In this document: one piece after another, positions 31,401-38,429 of the stretch
Position numbering within the stretch: position 1 is the first letter of the stretch
Layout of the letters: each line of letters starts with the position of its first letter
Assembly: GCA_902794395.1 (NCBI GenBank)
Contig: CADBHB010000021.1
Span: 1-42,705 of the forward strand
Direction of reading: 5' to 3'
Source of the DNA: an uncultured Ruminococcus sp.
Lineage (GTDB): Bacteria; Bacillota; Clostridia; Oscillospirales; Acutalibacteraceae
DNA length: 42,705 bases
Made by a program: the position numbers and the translations under genes
Notes under the pieces: model-generated
The model's input: the letters and a program-made list of their open reading frames with translations, nothing else
Databases searched by the model: none
Told to the model about the DNA's origin: nothing

Positions 31401-31562
31401 GTGCCCATCGTCGCAATGACGGCGAACGCCTTCGACGAGGACGTTCAGCGGTCGCTTCAGGCGGGTATGAACGCACATCTGTCAAAGCCGGTCGAGTCGG
31501 TACATTTGTATAAGACGCTCGAAGAGTTGATCTGGGAAAAAAACAACAGAACCGAATCGTGA
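28461..31562 (+). CDS. Hybrid sensor histidine kinase with two receivers
   Basis: The protein has 1033 residues. Membrane helices lie at about 8-30 and 293-316 and enclose an extracellular sensor of the Cache type. A coiled coil (about 322-370) and a PAS-like segment (370-490) lead to the dimerisation domain NMSHEIRTPMNAIIGL (His526). The ATPase domain has LVNILSNAVKFT, DTGIGIS and GSTGLGLAITK. Receiver 1 has LLDWKMPDMDG (Asp817) and receiver 2 LMDVRMPEMDG (Asp955). It should autophosphorylate and pass phosphate through its receivers to the separate Hpt protein at 33348 and on to the EAL protein at 31621. Confidence 0.93.
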   Translation: MKNFKKKTVVIITVCGVFIVLLLVLGTLWMGQRTKNDTDTAVRTVSLLYLDELAGRREQVVENNLNGNINTIRVAIDLLTEEDLRDKAHLEAYQSRMKKLYELDKFAFVDTDGLIYTATGTQSNIDEYGFNYKTISEPEISVLNPQSTEKKVIIAVPVTIPFERKTLSVCFMEIDIKVMLAGASMYSGSDGATFCNIYTKDGIALSNTVLGGLSADDNLLDAMKNAEYENGYSYASFIDSFQSGKRGEVSFTYKGIRETLSYVPVSGTDWLLTYLIRESVISEQISPVSDRIVSRSALISGVVALLLFAMFVFIIYQTRKNANLNLAHETAEAEARGKQEELEKRIELQEELLAEERRHKEQDSMITAMASDYRNVYYVDLDADDGVCYRSDPNDSDQTPEGIHFKFTERFRYYAEAHVDKDYREEFLKYINIDNIREMLAKENIVAFRYLARHGDNAYFEMLRMAGVRHPADRSDHIVHAVGVGFTVIDAEMRETMAKSQALAEALTVAEEASNAKTVFLSNMSHEIRTPMNAIIGLDSLALRDETLSDKTREYLQKIGGSAKHLLALINDILDMSRIESGRLVLRKEEFSFREMLEQINTMVMAQCSERGLAFECHINGHVDDYYIGDDMKLKQVLVNILSNAVKFTNSPGSVSLSIEKTNDYDGRSTLRFSVKDTGIGISKEFLPKVFDSFAQEDGTRNNKYGSTGLGLAITKNIVELMNGTITLESEKGVGTEFVVVVTLNNCENPHTEIDTVSTKDMHVLVVDDDLIACEHARLVLEESGIRTDTCTSGNEALEMLEVCHAKHEPYNLVLLDWKMPDMDGVETAKEIRKRYDNETTVIILTAYNWDEIMDEALHIGVDSFIAKPLFASSVIDEFMRIARRNSMSALNEKRRADLKDRRILLAEDFIINAEIVKELMDLKGASVDHAENGKIAVEMFEKSEPGYYDAILMDVRMPEMDGLEATRAIRALQRPDAKTVPIVAMTANAFDEDVQRSLQAGMNAHLSKPVESVHLYKTLEELIWEKNNRTES

Positions 31563-31620
31563 AGTCTGCGGGAAAACACGTGTGGGTGCCGCTGCGCTTA
31601 GCAGCACGGAGGAAAACGAT

Positions 31621-33321
31621 ATGACCGATAATCAATCAAATTTACGGTTCTCCGGGGAAAAAAGAAGGATATTGCTCGTTGAGGACGATATCATCAATCA
31701 GGAGATGATCAGGGAAAGCGTGAGCGGTACCTACGACCTGACCGTCGCAGAGACCGGCGAGGAGGCGCTCGCAATCATCAGCGAGCGGTATGAAACGCTG
31801 AGCATCGTTCTGCTCGACCTGAATCTTCCCGGCATAAAAGGGATCGAGGTTCTGAAAACAATCAGGAGCGTTCCCGCGTATTCCCGTCTGCCGGTAATCG
31901 TTATGACGTCCGACAGCGAGGCGGAAGTGGAATGTCTGTCGCTTGGCGCGGTCGACTTTATTCCGAAGCCCTATCCGGCTTCAAAAGTCGTTCTCGCCCG
32001 TATTCTCAGAACGGTAGAACTTTTTGAAAACCGTGATATACTGCGTTTTACGGAACGCGATCACCTTACGGGGCTGTATAACAAAGAGTTCTTCTATCGC
32101 TACGCGGAACAGCTCGATCTGTATCACAAAGACGCGCCGACGGACGCGATCGTATTCGATATAAACCGCTTCCGCACGATCAACGACCGCTTTGGCAAAA
32201 CGCACGGCGACGAGATCCTGAAAAACATTGCAAGAAAGGCGCTCGACATCGTAAACGAAGCAGGAGGCATCGTCTGCCGGAGCTACGCGGATAAGTTTAT
32301 GATCTATTGCCCGCATCGTGCGGATTACGGCGTTATTCTGAACGCTCTTTCCGTACCGCTCGGAGACGGTGAAAATCACGTTCGGCTCAGAATGGGCGTT
32401 TACTCCGACGCGGACAAAACGCTTGACATCGAGCGCCGATTCGACCGTGCGAAAATGGCGTCGGACAGCGTATGGGACAATCTGGCAAGCCCCATAGGTA
32501 TTTACGATAACTCTATGCGCGAGGCGGAGATGCTTGCCGACCGGCTGATAAACGATTTTTCGGCTGCCATTCGGGACAAGCAATTTGTCGTATTTTATCA
32601 GCCAAAGTTCAACGTGCGCGGGGACGAGCCGGTTCTGAGCAGCGCCGAAGCGCTTGTTCGCTGGAAACACCCGAAGCTCGGCGTGGTCAGCCCCGGCACG
32701 TTTATACCGCTGTTTGAAAAGAACGGACTGATACAGGAGCTCGACCGTTACGTATGGTCCGAAACGGCTGCGCAGTTAAGCGACTGGAAAAAGCGGCTCA
32801 ACGTTTCCATACCGGTATCGGTGAACGTTTCCCGAATAGACCTATATGATCCGGACCTCACCGACAGGCTTCTAGGCATCGTCAAAGCAAACGGACTGAG
32901 CGTTGAAGAACTGCTGCTTGAGATCACGGAATCCGCGTATACGGAAAACTCGGACCATATCGTTGAGAAGGTGAAAAAACTACGCAAGCTCGGATTTAAG
33001 ATCGAAATAGACGATTTCGGTTCAGGCTATTCGTCTCTCAGCATGCTGTCGTATATGCCGATCGACGCTCTTAAACTTGATATGCAGTTTATTCGGAGCG
33101 CTTTTGGAGAACGTATCGACACGAGATTGCTCGAAGCGATGATACGTCTTGCGGATTCCTTCGGCGTCCCGACGATAGCCGAGGGCGTCGAGACCGCCGA
33201 GCAGGTCTCCGTATTGAAACGGATGGGGTGCGATATCATCCAGGGGTATTATTTTTCACGTCCGCTTCCCGCAGATGAATTTGAAAAGTTCATCAAAGTC
33301 AAACAGCCTGTTCTCGTGTAA
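31621..33321 (+). CDS. Receiver-degenerate GGDEF-EAL c-di-GMP phosphodiesterase
   Basis: The protein has 566 residues. The receiver (12-130) has LVEDDIIN and LLDLNLPG (Asp66). The GGDEF-like domain (145-290) keeps DHLTGLYNKEFF but reads YADKF (222-226) at the active site, so cyclase activity is unlikely. The EAL domain (310-560) is complete: AEALVRW (EAL at 343-345), LLEITES, IEIDDFGSGYSSL, KLDMQFI, IAEGVET and QGYYFSRPL. It should cleave c-di-GMP under control of phosphorylation. The ATG at 31621 follows GGAGGAAAACG. It lies between the kinase and the Hpt gene. Confidence 0.93.
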   Translation: MTDNQSNLRFSGEKRRILLVEDDIINQEMIRESVSGTYDLTVAETGEEALAIISERYETLSIVLLDLNLPGIKGIEVLKTIRSVPAYSRLPVIVMTSDSEAEVECLSLGAVDFIPKPYPASKVVLARILRTVELFENRDILRFTERDHLTGLYNKEFFYRYAEQLDLYHKDAPTDAIVFDINRFRTINDRFGKTHGDEILKNIARKALDIVNEAGGIVCRSYADKFMIYCPHRADYGVILNALSVPLGDGENHVRLRMGVYSDADKTLDIERRFDRAKMASDSVWDNLASPIGIYDNSMREAEMLADRLINDFSAAIRDKQFVVFYQPKFNVRGDEPVLSSAEALVRWKHPKLGVVSPGTFIPLFEKNGLIQELDRYVWSETAAQLSDWKKRLNVSIPVSVNVSRIDLYDPDLTDRLLGIVKANGLSVEELLLEITESAYTENSDHIVEKVKKLRKLGFKIEIDDFGSGYSSLSMLSYMPIDALKLDMQFIRSAFGERIDTRLLEAMIRLADSFGVPTIAEGVETAEQVSVLKRMGCDIIQGYYFSRPLPADEFEKFIKVKQPVLV

Positions 33322-33347
33322 ATAATTCTTTATCGGAGGAATACTAT

Positions 33348-33689
33348 ATGCTTACCGTTGGAAAACTGAAGGAATACGGCGCCGACGTCGAAAAGGGATT
33401 GTCCCGCTGCGCAAACAACGAGTCGCTTTATCTGCGCCTTGTAAAGATCTGTATACAGGAGATCTCAGCCGACGCGCTCGGCGCGGCTTTGAAGGAAGGC
33501 GATCTTGACCGCGCGTTTGAAGTCGCTCACAAGTGGAAGGGCGGGGTAAACAATCTTGCGCTTGATCCGATCGCCGCTCCCGTGTGCGAGTTGACCGAGC
33601 TTCTCCGGAGCAAAACGCCCGGCGATTATGAAAAACTACACGGGGATATCCTCAAGGAGACGGCGGTTATTGCTTCTCTGATTAACTGA
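33348..33689 (+). CDS. Histidine phosphotransfer (Hpt) protein
   Basis: The protein has 113 residues, almost all helix. AHKWKGGVNNLALDPIA holds the phosphorylated His61 (family pattern A-H-x-L-K-G). It starts 26 bases after the EAL gene behind GGAGG. Together with the hybrid kinase and the receiver-EAL protein it completes a His-Asp-His-Asp relay ending in c-di-GMP degradation. Confidence 0.9.
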   Translation: MLTVGKLKEYGADVEKGLSRCANNESLYLRLVKICIQEISADALGAALKEGDLDRAFEVAHKWKGGVNNLALDPIAAPVCELTELLRSKTPGDYEKLHGDILKETAVIASLIN

Positions 33690-33825
33690 CCGCGTCGGAA
33701 TACTTCTTCTGTACAAGAGCTAAAGAATATGACCCCGACAAACCGGGATTTGTGTGAGGAAATATAAGTTGAAAATTGAAAATACTATTTTGAAATATTA
33801 TTTGAAAAACGTATACTTTAACGTC

Positions 33826-33876
33826 GCGCTCACTGATATTTATGTTTCCGTAGTAAAGTTCATCAAGAATACTCAT
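33826..33876 (-). pseudogene. 5' fragment of a DUF6809-like gene
   Basis: The minus strand reads MSILDELYYGNINISER behind an intact AAAGGAGTTG site, the characteristic beginning of small Clostridial proteins of the DUF6809 type. After that the frame runs on without resemblance to the family. The rest of the gap 33690-34008 is AT-rich and shows no other gene. Confidence 0.55.
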
Positions 33877-34008
33877 GTAATCAACTCCTTTAACCATTAC
33901 CGTACCATATCAATCTATACACAGCAAGCAACATTACACATACACTGGTACGAAAGGTCATATTGTTACAATTGAGGATTGATTATGACAACTTAATCAG
34001 AATGGATA

Positions 34009-34048
34009 ACAGCGTGCAAGCAGTGAGAAATCACCGCCTGCACGCTGT
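34009..34048. repeat. Conserved hairpin element, copy 2
   Basis: Same outer arms (ACAGCGTGCA and TGCACGCTGT) as copy 1, with the inner stem GCAGTGA/TCACCGC in place of GCAGCGA/TCGCCGC. It lies immediately after the stop codon of kptA (minus strand), as in the relic at 17533. TTTTT follows on the plus strand. Confidence 0.88.
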
Positions 34049-34051
34049 TTT

Positions 34052-34567
34052 TCAGCAAATCGTAAAGTATTCGGGTGCGACGAATTTTGCCTGCCACACG
34101 CCGTTTGACGAACGGTATAGCTCGTTGCCGTCGTTCTTAAAATCCCTTGCACGTATTTTTAGTATAACCGGCTTGCCGTGTCTGCTGCCTACCTTTACGG
34201 CTGTTTCATAATCGGGCGAAATGTGTACAAATTGCCGCGACATCGGCTTCAAGCCCTCTTTCATGATAGAGTCGAGAAAACGGTAAGTCGTGCCGTGATA
34301 TAAAAATTCAGGAGGTTCGGGCGACTCCATTTCTATCACTACGCCGGGTATCGAGTGCCCTTGATTCGCGCGGATTTTCGCGCCTGTTTCATCGAAAGAA
34401 TACCGCCCCTTTTCGTCCTGAGCGACAATCAAATCTAACGTCTCGCGGTCAAAGTCGGGGAATCTTTCTTGAAGCGCTTTGATGATGACATCGGCATCAG
34501 CCCAACCTCCGTTGAGGTCGATATAACGCGGCGACTGACAGTGCCGCAGCATCCACGACAGCTTCAC
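34052..34567 (-). CDS. kptA: RNA 2'-phosphotransferase (Tpt1/KptA)
   Basis: The protein has 171 residues. MLRHCQ (Arg8, His9), IRANQGHS (about 65-72), LYHGTTYRFLDSIMKEGLKPMSR, KVGSRHGKPVIL and YRSSNGVW match KptA throughout. Family enzymes move a 2'-phosphate from RNA to NAD+, yielding ADP-ribose cyclic phosphate and nicotinamide. The start used is GTG at 34567; the frame is open eight codons more, to the stop of the preceding gene, so a non-ATG start further up is possible. It follows the nucleoside phosphorylase by 11 bases. The RNA substrate in bacteria is unknown. Confidence 0.92.
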   Translation of the reverse strand: MKLSWMLRHCQSPRYIDLNGGWADADVIIKALQERFPDFDRETLDLIVAQDEKGRYSFDETGAKIRANQGHSIPGVVIEMESPEPPEFLYHGTTYRFLDSIMKEGLKPMSRQFVHISPDYETAVKVGSRHGKPVILKIRARDFKNDGNELYRSSNGVWQAKFVAPEYFTIC

Positions 34568-34578
34568 GCTGATTTTTT

Positions 34579-35352
34579 TCAGGTTCGTTTTGGTTCACCG
34601 CTTTCTATCATCTCCGCGATTTTCACGGCGATGCGGAAATTATCAAGGCAATGATTTGCCTCCGACAGGCCCTCGACCTCATATTCTTCTCCGTCGAGCA
34701 CGTCTCCCGTCATCAGGAAGCTGTACAGCTCGAGCCCGTGAAAATCACAGACTGCCTGCACACCCGCAAGCTCCATTTCCACCGCGATGCAGCCGTCGCT
34801 TTTTCTTTTCTCAACGGCTGTTTTGGTTTCGCGGTACGGCGCGTCCGTTGTCCAGACACGCCCTTTGACAAACGGTAGGCGCAGCTGTTCCAATATGCGG
34901 GCAAGGCGGTCGGCGTTTTTGATGTCCATGTAATCCGACGGCGGCGCGTAGTGATAGGACATCCCCTCGTCGCGGTACGCCTGTGTCGGGACAATGTATT
35001 TTCCGTTGGTCGCCTCGCTGTCCAATGCGCCGCAAGAGCCGAAGACGATCAGGCTTTTGACGCCCGTTTGCCACTCCATTTCGATGATTTCGGTTCCGGC
35101 AAGGCAGGCGCCGATCGACGACAAATAAAATACGATCTCCATGCCGTTGATATCAACGGCATAGATCGCTTTGTGTCCGTTTGCCGAGCCGATATACGCG
35201 ACCTCGCGGTGAGGGTATCTGTCGATGACCGCCTGAAAGATCTTGCCCGAAAAGGTGATGATCGCGGTATCGCAGAGGTGTTTCCGTTCGCCAAAAAAAG
35301 TGCTCGGTGAAAACAGCGATTCTCTTTCCTCGCTGTAGGATTCCGTTATCAT
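34579..35352 (-). CDS. Nucleoside phosphorylase, Udp/PNP family
   Basis: The protein has 257 residues. IITFSGKIFQAVIDR, YLSSIGACLAGTEIIEME, IVFGSCGALDSEATNGKYIV, CIAVEMELAGVQAVCDFHG (ribose-binding Glu) and FLMTGDVLDG show a phosphorylase of the uridine/purine type. These enzymes split nucleosides with phosphate into base and ribose 1-phosphate. The start has GGAGG nearby and overlaps the metallophosphoesterase stop by four bases. Being between that gene and kptA, it may act on nucleosides from NAD or RNA breakdown; this is inference. Confidence 0.88.
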   Translation of the reverse strand: MITESYSEERESLFSPSTFFGERKHLCDTAIITFSGKIFQAVIDRYPHREVAYIGSANGHKAIYAVDINGMEIVFYLSSIGACLAGTEIIEMEWQTGVKSLIVFGSCGALDSEATNGKYIVPTQAYRDEGMSYHYAPPSDYMDIKNADRLARILEQLRLPFVKGRVWTTDAPYRETKTAVEKRKSDGCIAVEMELAGVQAVCDFHGLELYSFLMTGDVLDGEEYEVEGLSEANHCLDNFRIAVKIAEMIESGEPKRT

Positions 35353-35930
35353 GATAAAACCTCCTGATGCGTTTTTGTTTCATACTCATTTGTGTTGGCG
35401 GCAAGTATTTCATCCAGCGTCCTCGGCGTGTAATCCATATATTCCATCATGCAGCCGACGTTGATGATTCTCGCGGGGATGCCGATGCGCCACAGCTCCC
35501 GCTGCCATTTCTCAACAAGCTCCCATTCTTTTGTGTTGTGCACATGACCGTAGAGCATCACCGCGCCGTCGTGCTGATGATTGTAGAACATCATCGGGTA
35601 ATGGCTCAGCACGACCAAACGCTCTCCGTCCCTAAGCTCCTCATATTCGCTGAGGGACTCCCATAATTTCAGCAGCTTGCCGTTATTGCGGTCGTGATTT
35701 CCGCGGATCAGGTGCTTGTGACCGTTCAGGCGCTTCATGATGGCAAGGCTTCTTTCCTCGCCCTTGAAAAACGCGTCGCCGAGAACATAGACGGTATCAT
35801 TGTCACCAACGCGCTCGTTCCACCTGCGGATGATCTCCTCGTCCATCTGCTCCGTATCGGCAAAAGGACGCTTGTCATATTTGAGTATGTTTTTATGCCC
35901 GAAGTGCATGTCGGCGATGTAGTAGATCAT
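35349..35930 (-). CDS. Calcineurin-like metallophosphoesterase
   Basis: The protein has 193 residues. All metal motifs are present: IADMHFGH, VLGDAFF, IRGNHDRN, LSHYPMMF and LYGHVHN. Small bacterial members act as phosphodiesterases or phosphatases on nucleotides. It is the first gene of a three-gene operon with the nucleoside phosphorylase and kptA, behind a strong promoter at 35960-35987. Opening the cyclic phosphate made by KptA is an attractive role, but this is only suggested by position. Confidence 0.9.
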   Translation of the reverse strand: MIYYIADMHFGHKNILKYDKRPFADTEQMDEEIIRRWNERVGDNDTVYVLGDAFFKGEERSLAIMKRLNGHKHLIRGNHDRNNGKLLKLWESLSEYEELRDGERLVVLSHYPMMFYNHQHDGAVMLYGHVHNTKEWELVEKWQRELWRIGIPARIINVGCMMEYMDYTPRTLDEILAANTNEYETKTHQEVLS

Positions 35931-35959
35931 AGCGATTCCCTCAAAAGATTTATAAATCT

Positions 35960-35987
35960 ATTGTAACCTTATCGTCAGAAAAGTCAA
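35960..35987 (-). promoter_or_regulatory. Promoter of the metallophosphoesterase-kptA operon
   Basis: On the minus strand TTGACT (35987-35982) and TACAAT (35965-35960) with a 16-base spacer. Confidence 0.72.
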
Positions 35988-35990
35988 GGC

Positions 35991-36019
35991 TTGACGGACG
36001 GTTCATAAACGGTTATCAT
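35991..36019 (+). promoter_or_regulatory. Promoter of the DUF89 gene
   Basis: TTGACG (35991-35996) and TATCAT (36014-36019) with a 17-base spacer, back to back with the promoter at 35960. Confidence 0.6.
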
Positions 36020-36037
36020 AGAATCGGGGTGAGTATA

Positions 36038-36880
36038 ATGCAAGTGATCGAAAGCTGCGCCGAGTGCCTTTATAAAAGGCAGCTTCGCAAGACGGATAAC
36101 GAGGAGTGTCTGGCGGAGATCAGGGCGGTCATTGACAATCGAACGGATGACGATCCCGCGCCGTATCTGGTGTATCAATTCAATCAGATATACCTGAAAT
36201 ATTTCGGGAGCGTCGCGTCTTTTAGTGACGAAAAGAAACAGTACAACGACCTCGTGCTCTCGATGGAGGACGCGTTGAGAGAGAAGATCAACCGATCGGA
36301 CGATCCGTTGCTGACCGCGTTTTCCTACGCGCGCGCCGGCAACTACATCGACTTCGGCGCGTTGAGCGACGTGGACGAGGAAACCTTCCTTTCGCTTTTG
36401 GAGCGCGACGAGCTGTCAGACAACGATTTGCAGACCTTTGAAGCGTTCACCGATCAGTGCAAGACCGCGAAAAGCCTGCTGCTGCTGGCGGATAACTGCG
36501 GCGAGATCGTGCTCGATAAGCTGTTTTTGGAACAACTAAAAAAGCGATATCCTCAGTTGAAGCTGTCGGTCATGGTGCGCGGCGGCGAGGTGCTAAATGA
36601 CGCGACCGTTGAGGACGCGGAGTACGCGGGACTCGGCAGCGTTGCCGAGATAATCTCCAGCGGAGTCGGCGTTTCGGGAACGGTGTATAAAATGCTCTCG
36701 GACGAAGCAAAAAGCGCCCTTGACAACGCGGACGTCATTCTGTCCAAGGGACAGGGAAATTATGAAGCCCTCAGCGGTCAGGGACGGCATATCTTCTACT
36801 CCTTCCTCTGCAAATGCGAGCGGTTTACCACAAGATTCGGCGTCCCGAAGCTGACGGGAATGTTTGTCGAGGAAAAATGA
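36038..36880 (+). CDS. DUF89/ARMT1-like damage-control phosphatase
   Basis: The protein has 280 residues. It begins with CAECLYKRQ, typical of the bacterial DUF89 subfamily, and has LLLADNCGEIVLDKLFLEQL (metal-binding Asp and Asn, with a second Asp), MVRGGEVLNDATVEDA and ILSKGQGNYEAL. Family members are metal-dependent phosphatases thought to remove damaged or toxic sugar phosphates. ATG 36038 follows GGGGTGAG. A decayed partial copy in the same orientation lies at 39939. A hairpin element follows the gene. Confidence 0.88.
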   Translation: MQVIESCAECLYKRQLRKTDNEECLAEIRAVIDNRTDDDPAPYLVYQFNQIYLKYFGSVASFSDEKKQYNDLVLSMEDALREKINRSDDPLLTAFSYARAGNYIDFGALSDVDEETFLSLLERDELSDNDLQTFEAFTDQCKTAKSLLLLADNCGEIVLDKLFLEQLKKRYPQLKLSVMVRGGEVLNDATVEDAEYAGLGSVAEIISSGVGVSGTVYKMLSDEAKSALDNADVILSKGQGNYEALSGQGRHIFYSFLCKCERFTTRFGVPKLTGMFVEEK

Positions 36881-36901
36881 GCAAGCACAAACAGATGAAA
36901 T

Positions 36902-36946
36902 ACAACGTGCAAGCAGTGAGCAATCACCGCCTGCACGCTGTTTTTT
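36902..36946 (+). terminator. Conserved hairpin element, copy 3, acting as terminator
   Basis: ACAACGTGCA and TGCACGCTGT with the inner stem GCAGTGA/TCACCGC, then TTTTTT. Apart from one unpaired base in the outer stem and one loop change it equals copy 2. It sits between convergent genes, here without kptA next to it. Confidence 0.85.
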
Positions 36947-37499
36947 ATTGCCGGTTTTTTATTTCGCGGTTCAGTATATCCTCCGCGTCGTTGCCAATGA
37001 TGTCGAGCATTTCGGCTTTGATAAGGTGTGTATTCGGGATCCCGATAAATGTTTTGCAAAGGCTCTCGATATAGCCATAGCTGTAGGTCGGGTCATAGGG
37101 ACCGCCGGCGGTGGTGACGTAGTAGAGATGATTTGCTCTGCACAATCCTCTCGGCATCCCGTTTTCATCATATTCCGAGAGGATTCCCGTGACGTAGATG
37201 TTTTCGATATAGATTTTGAGCGGTGCGGGAAAAGAAGAATCCCAATACGGCGCGGCTATCACGATCGTATCGGCATTTGCAAATTGCTTGGCATAATCAA
37301 ACATCCTGTCGCTGTAGTCGCCCTGTTCAACCAAAGCAGTTCGCTTATTTAAGGCTTCCGCGTCAAGCGGACGGAGGTTTTCCTCATAGAGCTTCAGCTC
37401 CGTATATTCTTCGCCGAGCTTTTGTAAAACGGCTTTTGCCAGCCTGTTTGTCCTTGATTCTTTTCTGACGCAGCAGTTAATGTAAAGTATCATAACCAT
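36945..37499 (-). CDS. Flavodoxin-like NAD(P)H-dependent oxidoreductase
   Basis: The protein has 184 residues (182 if the second ATG at 37493 is used; AAAGGA fits that one better). ILYINCCVRKESRTNRLAK is the phosphate-binding loop of the flavodoxin_2/azoreductase fold; IVIAAPYWDSSFPAPLKIYIE and VTTAGGPYDPTYSYGYIES contact FMN and nicotinamide. It should reduce quinones or azo compounds. It is at the end of a minus-strand group of small enzymes and relics. Confidence 0.88.
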   Translation of the reverse strand: MVMILYINCCVRKESRTNRLAKAVLQKLGEEYTELKLYEENLRPLDAEALNKRTALVEQGDYSDRMFDYAKQFANADTIVIAAPYWDSSFPAPLKIYIENIYVTGILSEYDENGMPRGLCRANHLYYVTTAGGPYDPTYSYGYIESLCKTFIGIPNTHLIKAEMLDIIGNDAEDILNREIKNRQ

Positions 37500-37511
37500 G
37501 TTCCTTTCTTC

Positions 37512-37598
37512 TTACAGAAGATCAATATTGGTGTGCCAAACGATATGCCAGACTTTTTGTGCGTCGTCGGGCGTAGCTTTTCTGAATTGCGTTTTCAT
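37512..37598 (-). pseudogene. N-terminal fragment of a GNAT acetyltransferase
   Basis: Twenty-eight codons (KTQFRKATPDDAQKVWHIVW) look like the start of a GNAT domain and then stop. The remaining 120 or so residues are missing. Confidence 0.5.
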
Positions 37599-37613
37599 TA
37601 TTTCAATCCAATC

Positions 37614-37875
37614 TTACCTGAATAATTCGGTTATCTCCGCCAAACTATTGACTATATAACCCGGTTTTTCTTCAACTGCTTTAGGCTCTGTGTTCTGCGG
37701 CGACTGACACGATCGGCTTCGGGCTGGTTTTGGCGCGCTGTTTTACCTTTTCGACAAACTCATTTCTGTTGATATGATTACTTTGCGTTATTTCCTCGAT
37801 CCTGTTTTCATAGACCGCACTTTCGTCAACCAGTGTCGAGCCGATATCAAAGAAAATCCATTCGGGTTTTTTCAT
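37614..37875 (-). pseudogene. HAD-family hydrolase with internal deletion
   Basis: The N-terminus KKPEWIFFDIGSTLVDESAV has the catalytic DxGxT-type motif (D-I-G-S-T). About 60 codons later the frame stops after PIVSVAAEHRA. The next frame reads KAVEEKPGYIVNSLAEITEL to a stop at 37614, which resembles a HAD C-terminus. The middle is lost. Confidence 0.7.
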
Positions 37876-37898
37876 AAGTATTATCTCAACCTTCCATA

Positions 37899-38360
37899 TC
37901 ATATACTTTCCGTTTCGCAGAACGAGTGTTTTGTCATCAAAATCATATTGTCGGAAGAAACAAATCCTCTTTTGCTGTAGTAGCCTTCCGTTTTATCGCC
38001 CTTGGAGGTGATCAGATAAATGTTGGAAACGCCGATTTCCGACAACGCCTTCTCCAACGATTTCAGCAGCGCGCTTCCGAAGCCCTTGTTTTGTTCCGAC
38101 GTTTTGACACAGAATTCCTCAATATGAAAATGCGTCCCGTTGTAATACTGCTTTTTCTGTCCACAGATTAGTCCTTGCAGCTCGTTGCCGGCATAAAGAG
38201 CCTTTCCGATGAACGTGTCTGTTTTCATCATATTTTCAATTCTGATTTGAGCCGTTTCTTTTGTCCATGAATCGTTCCACGGCTCGGCATTAAAAACTGA
38301 AACGAACAATTCAGCGTATTCGGCGATATCAGAAAGCTCCATGTCTTTTATATTGCTCAT
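37899..38360 (-). CDS. GNAT-family N-acetyltransferase
   Basis: The protein has 153 residues. IEEFCVKTSEQNKGFGSALLKSLE includes the acetyl-CoA-binding pattern Q-x-x-G-x-G, and YYSKRGFVSSDN is the usual C-terminal motif. The start at 38360 follows AAGAAGGAAAT. The frame is open further upstream into a Nudix-like leader (38361-38408). Substrate unknown; neighbours include an aminoglycoside-phosphotransferase-like gene and other acetyltransferases. Confidence 0.85.
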   Translation of the reverse strand: MSNIKDMELSDIAEYAELFVSVFNAEPWNDSWTKETAQIRIENMMKTDTFIGKALYAGNELQGLICGQKKQYYNGTHFHIEEFCVKTSEQNKGFGSALLKSLEKALSEIGVSNIYLITSKGDKTEGYYSKRGFVSSDNMILMTKHSFCETESI

Positions 38361-38408
38361 TATATTTCCTTCTTTATCGTACAGATCCCATAATTCAGTT
38401 TTTGCCAT
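38361..38408 (-). pseudogene. N-terminal scrap of a Nudix hydrolase gene
   Basis: The codons directly upstream of, and in frame with, the acetyltransferase read MAKTELWDLYDKEGN, which is the typical beginning of Nudix hydrolases of the isopentenyl-isomerase-like type. No Nudix box follows. The fragment ends in the ribosome binding site of the next gene. Confidence 0.5.
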
Positions 38409-38429
38409 TTTGCACCTCATGTCCTTTTA

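Noticed and set aside
30384-31478. A 364-codon ORF antisense to the hybrid kinase
   Set aside because: The opposite strand encodes complete ATPase and receiver domains; the antisense frame shows no family.
33963-34211. Plus-strand ORF across the hairpin and the end of kptA
   Set aside because: It runs antisense to a clear KptA reading frame and through a structured repeat; no ribosome site.
34267-34360. ADP-ribosyltransferase toxin instead of KptA
   Set aside because: The HGT motif is shared with ADP-ribosylating folds, but LRH, RANQGHS and YRSSNGVW are specific to the Tpt1/KptA family.
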